Source: Sphaerisporangium sp. TRM90804
GTDB taxonomy: Bacteria; Actinomycetota; Actinomycetes; Streptosporangiales; Streptosporangiaceae
Assembly: GCF_029846175.1 (NCBI RefSeq)
Contig: NZ_JARWAC010000002.1
Span: 248,001 to 312,000 of the forward strand
Direction: 5' to 3'
DNA length: 64,000 nt
Made by a program: the position numbers and the translations under genes. This document shows positions 32,922 through 41,608 of this stretch, piece by piece. The stretch's first letter is position 1; the number at the start of each line of letters is the position of its first letter. A model generated the notes under the pieces. That model saw nothing but the letters and a program-made list of their open reading frames with translations. It was not told where the DNA came from and did not search any database.

Positions 32922-35389
32922 CGAGGATCGCATGGCACACCCTGAAGGCCCGCTGGGCGAGCTTCGCCGGATCGTTCGCGGCGCTCTCGCTGGGGGTGGC
33001 CCTCTTCGCCGCCGCCGGACTGACGCTCGCCGCGGTGATCGGCGGGCCGGTCGAGCCGCCCCGGTGGTACGTGACCCCGTCGGTGGTGGTCGCCGGCCCG
33101 GACGGCGGCGGCGTGACCACCCGCGACCCGGACGGCCCCGCGGCCAACCCCGGCCTGCCCCCGGGCGAGCGGGGCTTCGTGCCCGAGGGCGCGGCCGGCG
33201 CGCTGTCGGCGGTGGAGGGCGTGGCCGCCGTGGTCGTCGACCGAGCCGGCTACGCGGGCTTCGGCGGCGCCACCGAGGCGCATCCGTGGACGGCCGCCGC
33301 GCTGCACCCGTACCGGATGACGGCCGGCGGGCCGCCTACGGGCGACGGCGAGGTGGTGCTCACCGCGCCCGCCGGGCAGCGGCCCGGCGACGCCGTCGTC
33401 GTGGCCACCGCGGACGGGCCGCGGCGGTTCGTCGTCAGCGGGGTCGTCGAGACCGGCGCGCCTCCCGCGCTGTACGTGACCGAGGCCACGGCCGCACGGC
33501 TGGCCGGGGGCCGGGTGGCGGCCGTGGCGCTGCTCGCCGCGCCCGGCGCCGCCCCGGAGGCGATCGCCGGGCGGGCGGCGGCCGTCCTGCGCGGGGAGTA
33601 CCCGCACCTGCGGGTGCTGACCGGCGACGACCGGCGCTCGGCCGAACCCGACCCGGACGCCGGGCTGCTGGTCGCCACCGTCTCCCTGGTCGGCAGCACC
33701 GCCGGGCTCGCCGGGTTCGTCGCCGCCTTCGTGGTCGCGGGGACGTTCGCGTTCACCGTGGCGCAGCGAAGGCGCGAGTTCGCCCTGCTGCGCACCGCCG
33801 GCGCCACGCCCCGCCAGGTGCGCCGGCTCGTGCTCGGCGAGGCCGCGCTGGTCGGCGTGCTGGCGGGGGCCGCCGGCTGCGCGCTCAGCGCGGTTCTCGC
33901 CCCGGCGTTCGCCCGCTGGCTGGGCGGCAACGGTCTCGCGCCGGCCGGTTTCACCACCGGGTTCGCCTGGTGGCCGCCGGTCGCGGCGGCCGGGCTCGGC
34001 CTGGTCGTCGCGCTGGCGGGCGCCGGGGTCGCCGCGCGGCGGGCCGGCGCGGTACGGCCGATCGAGGCGCTGCGTGAGGCGGCGGCCGAGCACCGCGGCA
34101 TGACGGCCACCCGATGGGTCTTCGGCCTGGCCCTCCCGGCCGGGGTCATCCCGATCGCGCCGTTCCTGGCCACGCCGGAGGGCGGCGCGTACCTGCTGGT
34201 GGTGGTCATGCTACTGATCCTCGGCTGCGCGCTCCTGCTCCCGGTGCTGATGCGCCCGTTCGCCTGGGCGCTGACGCCGGGCCGGGGGCCGATCGCCGTC
34301 CTGGCCCGGGCCGGGGTCCGCGCCGAGAGCCGGCGGTACGCCTCGGCGATCGCGCCGGTGCTCGTCACGGTCGGGCTGGCCGGCGCCTCGCTCGCGGGCA
34401 CCGAGACCATCTCGGCGGCGCAGGCCGCCGGCCTCCGCGCCCAGCTCACCGCACCGCTCCTGGTGGTGCCCGCCGGCGAGGCCCGGCTGCCCGACACGGT
34501 GGCCCGGGCGGTCGAGGGCGTGCCCGGGGTGACCGCCGCGGCGCGGACGAAGGCGACCACGGTCTTCGACGCCGAAGGGGGCACGATCAAGCAGCGCGCC
34601 GCCTGGTACGTGGACGGGCCGGCGGCGGCCCGGGTGCTGCGGCTTCCGCCGCGGTCGGGCTCGTTCGGCGACCTGACCGGCGAGACCGTCGCGGTCAGCT
34701 CGTCGATGGCCGCCGGTCACGGGTGGAAGGTCGGCGACCGGGCCGGACTGTGGCTGAACGACGGGGCGCAGTCCTCGCCGCGCGTGGTGGCGGTGCTCGA
34801 CGACCGGCTCGGCATGCCCGACGTCCTGCTCCCCTGGTCCCTCGCGGCGGCGCACTCCGCCGTCCCGCTGCCCGACTCGGTGTACCTCGCCCTGGCGCCG
34901 GGCGCCGACCGCGCCGCCGTCGAGGCCGCGGTCGTGCCCCTGGGCGGCGCCGTGGAAGGGACCGGCACCCACCTGGCCGCGCTGGACGAACGGTTCGACC
35001 GGCTGAGCCGGCTCTCCCTGCTGGCGATCCTCGGCATGGCGCTGGTGTACACCGCGATCGCCATCGCCAACACGCAGCTCATGGCGACCACCGGCCGGCT
35101 GCGCGAGCTGCTGACCCTACGGCTGGCCGGGGCGACCCGCCGGCAGATCCTGGCCCTCGTCGGCCGGGAAGCGCTCACCGTCAGCGCCGTCGGCGCGCTC
35201 TTCGGCGCCCTCGTCACCGGAGCCACCCTGACCGTCGTGCACGCCGCCCTGAGCGGCCTCGCCGACTCCGTCCCGACCCGGGTGCCCTGGCCGGTGCTCC
35301 TCGCCGTCACCGCCTCGTGCACGATGATCGCCTTCACCGCGAGCGTCATCCCCGCCTCCGTCGCCCTGCGCCGAACAGCGCGAGGCTAG
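32918..35389 (+). CDS. FtsX-like ABC exporter permease
   Basis: 823 residues with two MacB/FtsX units. TM1 follows MTRIAWHTLKARWASFAGSFAALSLGVALF; a large extracytoplasmic domain runs to about 245; three TMs of the first FtsX domain include GTFAFTVAQRRREFALLRTAGATPRQVRRLVLGEAALVG near 270-310. A second half repeats the design, ending with LRELLTLRLAGATRRQILALVGREALTVS and two TMs. Residues at the start of each cytoplasmic loop (TAGATPRQVRRL, LAGATRRQILAL) couple to the ATPase. It probably exports or extracts a lipid, peptide or drug from the membrane. Confidence 0.93.
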   Translation: MTRIAWHTLKARWASFAGSFAALSLGVALFAAAGLTLAAVIGGPVEPPRWYVTPSVVVAGPDGGGVTTRDPDGPAANPGLPPGERGFVPEGAAGALSAVEGVAAVVVDRAGYAGFGGATEAHPWTAAALHPYRMTAGGPPTGDGEVVLTAPAGQRPGDAVVVATADGPRRFVVSGVVETGAPPALYVTEATAARLAGGRVAAVALLAAPGAAPEAIAGRAAAVLRGEYPHLRVLTGDDRRSAEPDPDAGLLVATVSLVGSTAGLAGFVAAFVVAGTFAFTVAQRRREFALLRTAGATPRQVRRLVLGEAALVGVLAGAAGCALSAVLAPAFARWLGGNGLAPAGFTTGFAWWPPVAAAGLGLVVALAGAGVAARRAGAVRPIEALREAAAEHRGMTATRWVFGLALPAGVIPIAPFLATPEGGAYLLVVVMLLILGCALLLPVLMRPFAWALTPGRGPIAVLARAGVRAESRRYASAIAPVLVTVGLAGASLAGTETISAAQAAGLRAQLTAPLLVVPAGEARLPDTVARAVEGVPGVTAAARTKATTVFDAEGGTIKQRAAWYVDGPAAARVLRLPPRSGSFGDLTGETVAVSSSMAAGHGWKVGDRAGLWLNDGAQSSPRVVAVLDDRLGMPDVLLPWSLAAAHSAVPLPDSVYLALAPGADRAAVEAAVVPLGGAVEGTGTHLAALDERFDRLSRLSLLAILGMALVYTAIAIANTQLMATTGRLRELLTLRLAGATRRQILALVGREALTVSAVGALFGALVTGATLTVVHAALSGLADSVPTRVPWPVLLAVTASCTMIAFTASVIPASVALRRTARG

Positions 35390-35422
35390 ACCGGCCCGAC
35401 ATCCGTCCCCCCACGCCGGACG

Positions 35423-35572
35423 GTCAGGTGACGGGCTGCGGAGGGCCGCGGCCGTGGCCCCGCGCCGGACGGTGACGGGCTGGGACGGTCATGGGAGGTC
35501 AGGTGACGGACTGGGCGGCCCGCGGCCGAGGGCCCGCGCCGGATGGTGACGGGCAGCGACAGGTCCGGGGAG
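35423..35572. repeat. Degenerate 75-bp tandem repeat (two copies)
   Basis: GTCAGGTGACGG recurs at 35423 and 35498, followed in both copies by GC-rich sequence and CGCGCCGGANGGTGACGGGC. It lies in the gap between the permease and the NmrA-like gene; no ORF uses it convincingly. Confidence 0.5.
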
Positions 35573-35649
35573 TCCTAGGTCGATGGACCGATGCGGCGGG
35601 CGGGCGATGGGACGTAGCGTCGGCGTCTCATCCACAGAAGGGCTGTTCG

Positions 35650-36477
35650 ATGACGTTTCTGGTGACCGGGGCGACGGGCGCCGTCGGCCGGCACGTGGTC
35701 GGCCACCTGCTCCGCGCGGGCCGGAGGGTGCGTGCGCTGACCCGGGACCCGGCCAAGGCCCGCCTGCCGGAGTCGGTGGAGGTCGTGCGCGGCGACCTCG
35801 CCGACCCCGGAACGCTGTACCCGGCCTTCGAGGGGGTCGAGGGCGTGCACCTGCTGACCGCCGGCGGCGACGACTACGCCACGCTGCGGACCGGGCCGGA
35901 GCTGGCCGAGCTGGCGCGGAAGGCGGGGGTGCGCCGCGTCGCGCTGCTGTGGAACGGCCGGGTGGGCCCGGTGGAGGAGGCCTTCGCGGCGAGCGCCGTC
36001 GAGTGGACCAGGCTGCAGCCGGTCGACTTCATGAGCAACACGCTCTCCTGGGCGCCAGCCATCAGGGCCCAGGGCGAGGTCCACGTGCCGTTCGCCGACG
36101 TCCCCGGCGGGATCGTCGACGAGGCCGACGTCGCCGCCGTCGCCGCGACGGTGCTCATGGGCGACGGCCACGCGGGCGAGACCTACGTGCTGACCGGCCC
36201 AGAAACGCTCACCCAGCGCGAACGGCTGGCAGCGATCGCCAAGGCCACCGGCCGCCCCCTCCGCCTGGTAGAACTCACCCGGGAGCAGGCCCGCGAGCGA
36301 TGGCGGGAGGCGGGCCACGGCGAAGAACTCATCGACCTGCTCACCTCCTGGCAGAGCAACCCACCCCCCGAGTCCACCGCCATCTCCCCCGCCGTCCGCG
36401 ACCTCACCGGCCGCACCCCCCGCCCCTTCGCCGCCTGGGCCACCGAACACGCCCCCCACTTCACCCCGAAGACATAG
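35650..36477 (+). CDS. NAD(P)-binding NmrA/SDR-a-like protein
   Basis: 275 residues. The Rossmann motif VTGATGAVGRHVVGHLLRAGRRVRALTRDP (TGxxGxxG, with Arg after beta2 favouring NADP) and VEVVRGDLADPGTL define the atypical short-chain/NmrA class. The lack of a Tyr-x-x-x-Lys catalytic pair suggests a redox sensor or a reductase of the azoreductase/quinone type. RBS AGAAGGG precedes the ATG. It stands alone, after a repeat-containing gap. Confidence 0.87.
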   Translation: MTFLVTGATGAVGRHVVGHLLRAGRRVRALTRDPAKARLPESVEVVRGDLADPGTLYPAFEGVEGVHLLTAGGDDYATLRTGPELAELARKAGVRRVALLWNGRVGPVEEAFAASAVEWTRLQPVDFMSNTLSWAPAIRAQGEVHVPFADVPGGIVDEADVAAVAATVLMGDGHAGETYVLTGPETLTQRERLAAIAKATGRPLRLVELTREQARERWREAGHGEELIDLLTSWQSNPPPESTAISPAVRDLTGRTPRPFAAWATEHAPHFTPKT

Positions 36478-36700
36478 AAACGCGGCTGCGCTTCCTCGCC
36501 CCTCGACGAAGGCATCTCACCCGGCGGCCACCAGCACGAGCCCGGACCATCCGGATCCTCAGAGCGCGTACCGCGATCAGCGCGAGACGCCCCCTCCCGG
36601 GGGAGACGGCCCGCGACCGTCCATGTCAGCCTCGCAGCCCAAACCACGCGCATTACGCTTAGCATCTGAGTGACTACGCCAGAAGACTCTGCGCGGTGAC

Positions 36701-37012
36701 ATGCACCGCATGCGCTCACCACGCGAAGCGGTCGGTCATGAACAACGCGGCGAGCGCTTCGCCGTACTTCTGCAATCCGACGCGCTCGCCGCACTGTCTA
36801 CGTTGATCGTCGCGCCGACGTCCACGAGTGCCCGTCCAATGAGCTTCCGTCCCGAGATCGAGTTCAACGGCAAGACGCCGCGCGTCCTCGTCGATCAGCT
36901 CAAGGCGGTCGACTCATCCGGACTCGGCGACTTCGCAGGACGGTTGGACCGAGTGGAACTCGTTGAGATCGACGAAGCACTTCACCTCATGTTGGGTCTG
37001 CTCACGACCTAG
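36701..37012 (+). CDS. PemK/MazF-family toxin-like protein without visible antitoxin
   Basis: 103-residue frame whose body matches the MazF endoribonuclease fold: VGHEQRGERFAVLLQSDAL (beta2), TLIVAPTSTSARPMSFRPEIEF (the conserved PTS), RVLVDQLKAVDSSGLGDFAGRLDRVELVEIDEALHLMLGL. The expected first strand LRGDMHRMRSP begins at an in-frame CTG (36689), so the ATG at 36701 may miss its start; the true start may be non-canonical or lost. Only a 9-codon frame (36670-36699) lies upstream, so no antitoxin is seen in 36478-36700. Composition is less GC-rich than its neighbours, which suggests acquisition by transfer. Confidence 0.65.
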   Translation: MHRMRSPREAVGHEQRGERFAVLLQSDALAALSTLIVAPTSTSARPMSFRPEIEFNGKTPRVLVDQLKAVDSSGLGDFAGRLDRVELVEIDEALHLMLGLLTT

Positions 37013-37080
37013 CGATTCGCGGCACGGGCGGCGCGCGTCCAGCACCGACAGACCATGATGCGCGTCGTGGACGGCGGAGG

Positions 37081-38136
37081 TCAGCCGGTGGGGAGCATCA
37101 GGTCGTCAAGGGGGAGGGAACGCAGGAAGTTCTCGGGGTCGAGGAGTTCACCGGCGGTGGCGGTGCCGGTGGCTCGGACTCGGCCGGTGAGGATGCGCTC
37201 GGTGGCCTCGACCACGATCGGGGCGGTGACGGCGTAGATGTCGCGGCCGAGGGCCGCCGCGCGGCGGTGTTCGTAGCCTCGGCGGACGACGACCTCGACC
37301 AGGAAGACCTGGGCCGATCGGCCGTCGGGGCCGGCGGCCTGCGGGCCCTTGGTCTCCGGGTCGCCGAGGTCCTTCAGAGGGGTGAGGTTCAGGTAGGCGT
37401 CGATGCGCGCGGTGTCCAGGTGCTGGGAGACGGTGACCACGTCGGTGGTGGAGAACTGCCCCACGACCTCCTGGGGCCCGAACGGGTCGGGGAACGTCCA
37501 AGTGCTTCTCGGCGGCGGCTCGTCGCCCGCGAGGACCCGCAGGTGGTGGTCGGCGAAGACCACCCGCCGCCCGGCGCGGCGCTCGCCGGCCAGCAGGGTG
37601 CCCCGGGTGGGGTGCCAACTGTCCAGGGCGACCGCGATCGAGATCTCGTCGGCCGCCGGCCAGTCGCCCATCGCGGCCGTGGCGAGCAGGTCGCCCAGCG
37701 CGCCGTAGAACGCCATCACCGGCGCCACCACGATGCCCGCCTCCTTGACCCGCGGGTCGTCCCGGTAGGTCTCGAAGGTGCCCATCGCGACGAGGGCCTC
37801 GCCGGTGACGTCCAGGTAGTGGATACCGGCGCGCAGCGCGGCCTCGATCATCGGCGGCGCGGTGTCGCTGAACGGCCCGGCGCAGTTGATCACCGCGCCC
37901 GCCCCGGCGATAGCACGGTCGAGCGAGGCCTGGTCGTCGGCCGAGGCCACCCGCCACTCCACGCCGGGATGAGCGGTGGCGGCCGCCTCCAGCTTCGCCG
38001 CGTCCCGCCCGGACAGCACCGGCGTCCAGCCGCGCTCCAGCAGCTCCGCCGTCACGAACCGGGCCGTGTGCCCGTAGGCGCCGAACACCGCGACCACCGG
38101 CTTCGCCCGCCCGGGGCGGTTGTCGGTCCGCGTCAT
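37081..38136 (-). CDS. Saccharopine dehydrogenase-like / trans-acting enoyl reductase family protein
   Basis: 351 residues. The Rossmann start VVAVFGAYGHTARFVTAELLERGWTPVLSGRD, VINCAGPFSDTAPPMIEAALRAGIHYLDVTGE and the following AGIVVAPVMAFYGALGDLLA match the NADP-binding saccharopine-dehydrogenase-like family that includes mycobacterial trans-acting enoyl reductases. The substrate is unknown; there is no polyketide synthase in the window. It is divergent from the GlxA-type regulator, with a 95-bp promoter region between them. Confidence 0.87.
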   Translation of the reverse strand: MTRTDNRPGRAKPVVAVFGAYGHTARFVTAELLERGWTPVLSGRDAAKLEAAATAHPGVEWRVASADDQASLDRAIAGAGAVINCAGPFSDTAPPMIEAALRAGIHYLDVTGEALVAMGTFETYRDDPRVKEAGIVVAPVMAFYGALGDLLATAAMGDWPAADEISIAVALDSWHPTRGTLLAGERRAGRRVVFADHHLRVLAGDEPPPRSTWTFPDPFGPQEVVGQFSTTDVVTVSQHLDTARIDAYLNLTPLKDLGDPETKGPQAAGPDGRSAQVFLVEVVVRRGYEHRRAAALGRDIYAVTAPIVVEATERILTGRVRATGTATAGELLDPENFLRSLPLDDLMLPTG

Positions 38137-38231
38137 CAGATCTCCTCCAGCGTGGGGACTGGTTCCGATCCTGCTGAGCGGCGCCGCCGGGGGCCACCGT
38201 CCAGGCCGTCAAGCTGCGCTAGGTTCGCGAC

Positions 38232-39209
38232 ATGCGCGCCCATCACGTCGTCATGGCCGTCACCGACGACATGCCGATCTTCGAAGCGGCCGTCCCGTGC
38301 CAGGTCTTCGGCGTCGACCGGCCGCACCTGGCCGACCCGTGGTACCGGTTCTCGGTGGTCCCGGTCGGCGACGCGCCGGTGCGGCTGAGCCCGGGATTCA
38401 CCCTGTCCCCGGTGAGTCGCGGCTGGGATCTGGGATCGACGGACACCCTGGTCGTCCCGGCCTGCGAGAACGTGCACGACGACCCGCCGGCGGAGCTGGT
38501 GGACCTCGTCCGGGAGGCGTATCGGCGAGGGATCCGCATCCTGTCCATCTGCTCCGGCGCGTTCGTGCTGGCCGCCGCCGGGGTGCTCGACGGGCGCCGG
38601 GCCACCACCCACTGGCTGCACGCCGACGAGCTGAGCCGCCGCTACCCCGCCGTCCGCGTCGACCCGTCCGTGCTCTACGTGGAGGACGCCAACGTGATCA
38701 CCTCCGCCGGGACGGTGGCCGGCATCGACGCCTGCCTGCACGTGGTGCGGGTCGACCACGGCGCCGCCGTGGCCGCCGAGCTGGCCCGCCGCCTGGTCAC
38801 CCCGCCGCACCGCGACGGCGGCCAGGCCCAGTACCACCGCCCCGCCTCGCCCCCGCCCCGCGGCGACTGGCTACCCGCCCTGCTCGACTGGGCCGCCGAG
38901 CACCTGCACCTCCCCCTGTCCACCGCCGCCCTCGCCGCCCAGGCCAACGTCAGCGTGCGCACCGTCGAACGCCGCTTCGCCGAGGCACTCGGAATGTCCC
39001 CGCTGCGCTGGCTCCTGCAGCAGCGGGTGCGCCGGGCCCAGCAGTTCCTGGAGACCAGCGACCGCCCCATCGCCTGGATCGCCACCACCTGCGGCTTCGG
39101 CGGCCCCGCCAGCCTGCGCGCCCACTTCGCCCGAACCGTCGGCGTCTCCCCCACCACCTACCGCCGAACCTTCCACGAACGCCCCGCCGCACCCCGAGTC
39201 GCCAGCTGA
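38232..39209 (+). CDS. GlxA-type AraC-family regulator with DJ-1/PfpI domain
   Basis: 325 residues: a class I glutamine-amidotransferase-like domain (about 5-190) with nucleophile-elbow ICSGAFVLAAAGVLDGRRATTHW in which the Cys is followed by Ser-Gly as in GlxA; then two HTHs of AraC type (STAALAAQANVSVRTVERRFAEALGMSPLRWLLQQRVRRAQQFLE and IAWIATTCGFGGPASLRAHFARTVGVSPTTYRRTF). These proteins usually regulate nitrogen or amine catabolism. The divergent enoyl-reductase-like gene is its likely target. Confidence 0.93.
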   Translation: MRAHHVVMAVTDDMPIFEAAVPCQVFGVDRPHLADPWYRFSVVPVGDAPVRLSPGFTLSPVSRGWDLGSTDTLVVPACENVHDDPPAELVDLVREAYRRGIRILSICSGAFVLAAAGVLDGRRATTHWLHADELSRRYPAVRVDPSVLYVEDANVITSAGTVAGIDACLHVVRVDHGAAVAAELARRLVTPPHRDGGQAQYHRPASPPPRGDWLPALLDWAAEHLHLPLSTAALAAQANVSVRTVERRFAEALGMSPLRWLLQQRVRRAQQFLETSDRPIAWIATTCGFGGPASLRAHFARTVGVSPTTYRRTFHERPAAPRVAS

Positions 39210-39215
39210 ACGCCA

Positions 39216-39575
39216 CTACCGCTGCGGGACGTGCGCGTCAATGGCCTGCCGCTCCATCCGCGCCGCGACAGCGTCAACGTCGTCTCCCAGAAGGGCACGG
39301 GCGTACCCCTCGGTCTGAAACAGCCCGGGAACCATCAAAGGCTGATAGGTACGGAGCGCGATGGCGGCCTGCTCCTTGTCCCGCCACTTCCCGAACCAGT
39401 GCGGGAACGCCTGCCCCCTCCTCCAGTCGAGCAGTCGCGACAGAGTCCCTTCCGTGTCGAGGACCTCGTCACAGCACTGGGCGAACTCAGGGCTGGCGGG
39501 CAGTTGGCCGGTCTCCACCCCACTGATCAGCGACTCACTGAAGTGCACCTTCTCCGCGAGCTGGTGGCGGGTCAG
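39216..39575 (-). pseudogene. Truncated XRE/DUF5753 (Scr1-type) HTH regulator
   Basis: About 119 codons beginning abruptly at LTRHQLAEKVHFSESLISGVETGQLPASPEFAQCCDEVL, mid-way through the HTH; a start codon and the first helix are missing, and the frame is fused to antisense noise from the GH43 gene. It continues through PHWFGKWRDKEQAAIALRTYQPLMVPGLFQTEGYARALLG, characteristic of the DUF5753 sensor, then ends at IDAHVPQR where intact homologues continue for another ~150 residues. Both ends are lost. Such genes normally pair with DUF397 proteins; none is nearby. It marks a deletion or recombination boundary beside the glycan locus. Confidence 0.75.
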
Positions 39576-41110
39576 TGGGGTGGGAGTTCGTGGTATTCGA
39601 ACCAGTCGAAGTCGGCGACGTTGCCGCCGGCCGTGCCCTCGCCGGACAGGTACATGCCGACGTAGGCGCCGATGAAGCCTCCGGCGAGGGAGGTGCTGAG
39701 CACCCGGCCGTCGACCGGGTCCCCCAGCGGGCGCCACTGGCCGGGCTCGGTGGCGTACAGCATCTGGTAGTCCTGCTCGTGCGCCTCCACCCCGAGCCAG
39801 ACCCGCCCGGCCGGCACGTCCGCGACGACGAGGGTGCGGTCCACGCCGTCCTCGCGCCTGATCACCTTCAGCCCGTCCGCGTGCAGCGCCAGGACGATGT
39901 GGTAGTCGTCGTTCTGCACCAGGGCCAGGCCCGCGCGGTCCTCGCCCTTGGGCGTGAACTCCATCGCCGCGTGCGCGGCGAAGTGGGCGTGCTGCTGGCG
40001 GCGGGCGATGAGGCTCGGGTTCGACCGGTCGGTGAGCGACTCGGGGCGGCCCCGCAGCCGCAGGAACCCGGGCCGCTCGGTGAGCGTCCAGTAGGGCTCG
40101 CGCGGCGTGCGCAGGTGGTTCCAGAACGGCGCGAGCCACTCGGCGTCGAAGTGGTCGCAGGCCGGCGGGGCCGGCCACCGGTGGGCCGGCAGGTCGGGCG
40201 CCTCGGCGGTGAGGCGCACCTCGTCGGCGAGCGGCCAGCCGTCCTCCCAGCGGACGCGGGTCAGGAACGTCTCGCGGCCCAGGTTGTAGTGGTAGCCGCC
40301 GTACGGCCGCATGGCGAGCAGCACCATCCACCACTCCCCGGTCTGGGTCTGCACCAGGTCGGCGTGGCCGGTGCCCACGATGGGGTGCTCGCGGCCGAGG
40401 TTGCGGTGGGTCAAGATCGGGTTGCGCGAGCTGCCGGTGTACGGGCCGGTCACCGCGGAGGCCCTGGCGACGCTGACGGCGTGGTCGTGCTCGGTGCCGC
40501 CTTCGGAGGCCAGCAGGTAGTACGCGCCGTCCACCTTGTAGATGTGCGGGCCCTCCGCCCAGACCGCGCCCTTCACCGCCCCGTCCCACAGCACGTGCTC
40601 GGGGCCCACCAGCTTCATGCGGTTCAGGTCAAGCTCGCGCAGCCAGACCTCGGTGTGGCCCTCGTGCCGCGGCGACCGGGCGGGCCGGGCGCCGTGCACC
40701 CACGCCCGGCCGTCGTCGTCGAAGAACAGGGACGGGTCGAAGCCCTCGGAGTCCGAGAGCCAGTAGGGCTCGCTCCACGGCCCGGCCGGGTCGGCGGCGG
40801 TGACGACGAAGTTGCCCGACTCCATGAGGCCGTCCACCAGCGTCGTGATCATGTAGAAGACGCCCTCGTGGTGCCGCAGCGTGGGGGCGTAGACGCCCCC
40901 GCTCGGGCGGACGCCGTCCAGCGGGAGCTGGGAGGCGCGGTCCAGCACGTGCCCGATCTGCCGCCAGTGCACCAGGTCCTTGCTGTGGAAGATGGGCACG
41001 CCGGGGAACCACTCGAAGGTGGACGTCACCAGGTAGTAGTCCTCCCCCACCCGGCAGACCGACGGATCCGGGTGGAACCCGGGCAGGACGGGATTGCTGA
41101 ATCGCACCAC
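39572..41110 (-). CDS. Glycoside hydrolase family 43 (beta-xylosidase/alpha-L-arabinofuranosidase)
   Basis: 512-residue cytoplasmic GH43. The five-bladed propeller (1-300) carries general base D in NPVLPGFHPDPSVCRVGEDYYLV, the pKa-modulating D in GFDPSLFFDD and general acid E in WAEGPHIYKVDGAYYLL. A C-terminal beta-sandwich (about 320-512) has the FDAEWLAPFWNHLRTPREPYWTL start seen in GH43 subfamilies 11/12. No signal peptide, so it trims imported xylo- or arabino-oligosaccharides. The GTG at 41110 has AAGGAG ten bases upstream; the earlier in-frame ATG adds Gly/Pro-rich noise. Confidence 0.9.
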   Translation of the reverse strand: MVRFSNPVLPGFHPDPSVCRVGEDYYLVTSTFEWFPGVPIFHSKDLVHWRQIGHVLDRASQLPLDGVRPSGGVYAPTLRHHEGVFYMITTLVDGLMESGNFVVTAADPAGPWSEPYWLSDSEGFDPSLFFDDDGRAWVHGARPARSPRHEGHTEVWLRELDLNRMKLVGPEHVLWDGAVKGAVWAEGPHIYKVDGAYYLLASEGGTEHDHAVSVARASAVTGPYTGSSRNPILTHRNLGREHPIVGTGHADLVQTQTGEWWMVLLAMRPYGGYHYNLGRETFLTRVRWEDGWPLADEVRLTAEAPDLPAHRWPAPPACDHFDAEWLAPFWNHLRTPREPYWTLTERPGFLRLRGRPESLTDRSNPSLIARRQQHAHFAAHAAMEFTPKGEDRAGLALVQNDDYHIVLALHADGLKVIRREDGVDRTLVVADVPAGRVWLGVEAHEQDYQMLYATEPGQWRPLGDPVDGRVLSTSLAGGFIGAYVGMYLSGEGTAGGNVADFDWFEYHELPPH

Positions 41111-41130
41111 GCGCCGCGTACTCCTTTTCG

Positions 41131-41375
41131 CTATTCGCCCAGTTCCAGGACCCCCCGGCCCGCCGTGCCCAGGGACGAGCGGCCCGAGGAGTCGTTCCAG
41201 GTCACCGCCGAGTGTCCGGCTCGCGCCGGGTTCGTCCCGGCTCGGCTCGGGCGGCACGTACACCAGCGTGAAGTCGTCGGTGGGTGAAGGGGAAGGTCCG
41301 GCCCGCGGACTCGGCGTAGACGCTGAGAAAGTCCACGTCGCAGGCGATCGTGCATGAACCTTTCAGCTCCGCCAC
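41131..41375 (-). pseudogene. Frame-disrupted small ORF upstream of GH43
   Basis: Reading from GTG 41375 the codons are strongly GC3-biased and read VAELKGSCTIACDVDFLSVY, then AESAGRTFPFT; the coding signal then shifts frame to DDFTLVYVPPEPSRDEPGA and again to VTWNDSSGRSSLGTAGRG ending at the TAG 41131. None of the three frames is open throughout. The stop is 20 bp above the GH43 start. This looks like a broken beta-rich gene or a sequencing error; I cannot name the family. The adjoining 41376-41608 is very GC-rich without a supportable gene. Confidence 0.4.
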
Positions 41376-41608
41376 CTCCCCGCGGCGGCCGCGGACGGCG
41401 CCACCACCCGATCGTAGCCCGGCGCCGCGCCGGGCGCCGGTGCCTCCGGCGGCGCGCAGCGCGCCGGCGCCGGTGCGCGCCGCGTCCGGGGCCACCCTGA
41501 CCGTGACCCCGGAACCACGTGGCACCCACCCTCGCGGGGTGCCGTCTTGGACGCCGTACGCCGCGTCCCGCGCCCGCGGCCGGTGGTGCCGGGCCGGCCG
41601 CGGGGCGG

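Noticed and set aside
30773-34093. 1106-codon minus-strand frame over the kinase and ABC genes
   Set aside because: Antisense or out-of-phase shadow with repeated Arg/Gly/Pro runs; the repeated protein text in it is only the 80-bp repeat read backwards.
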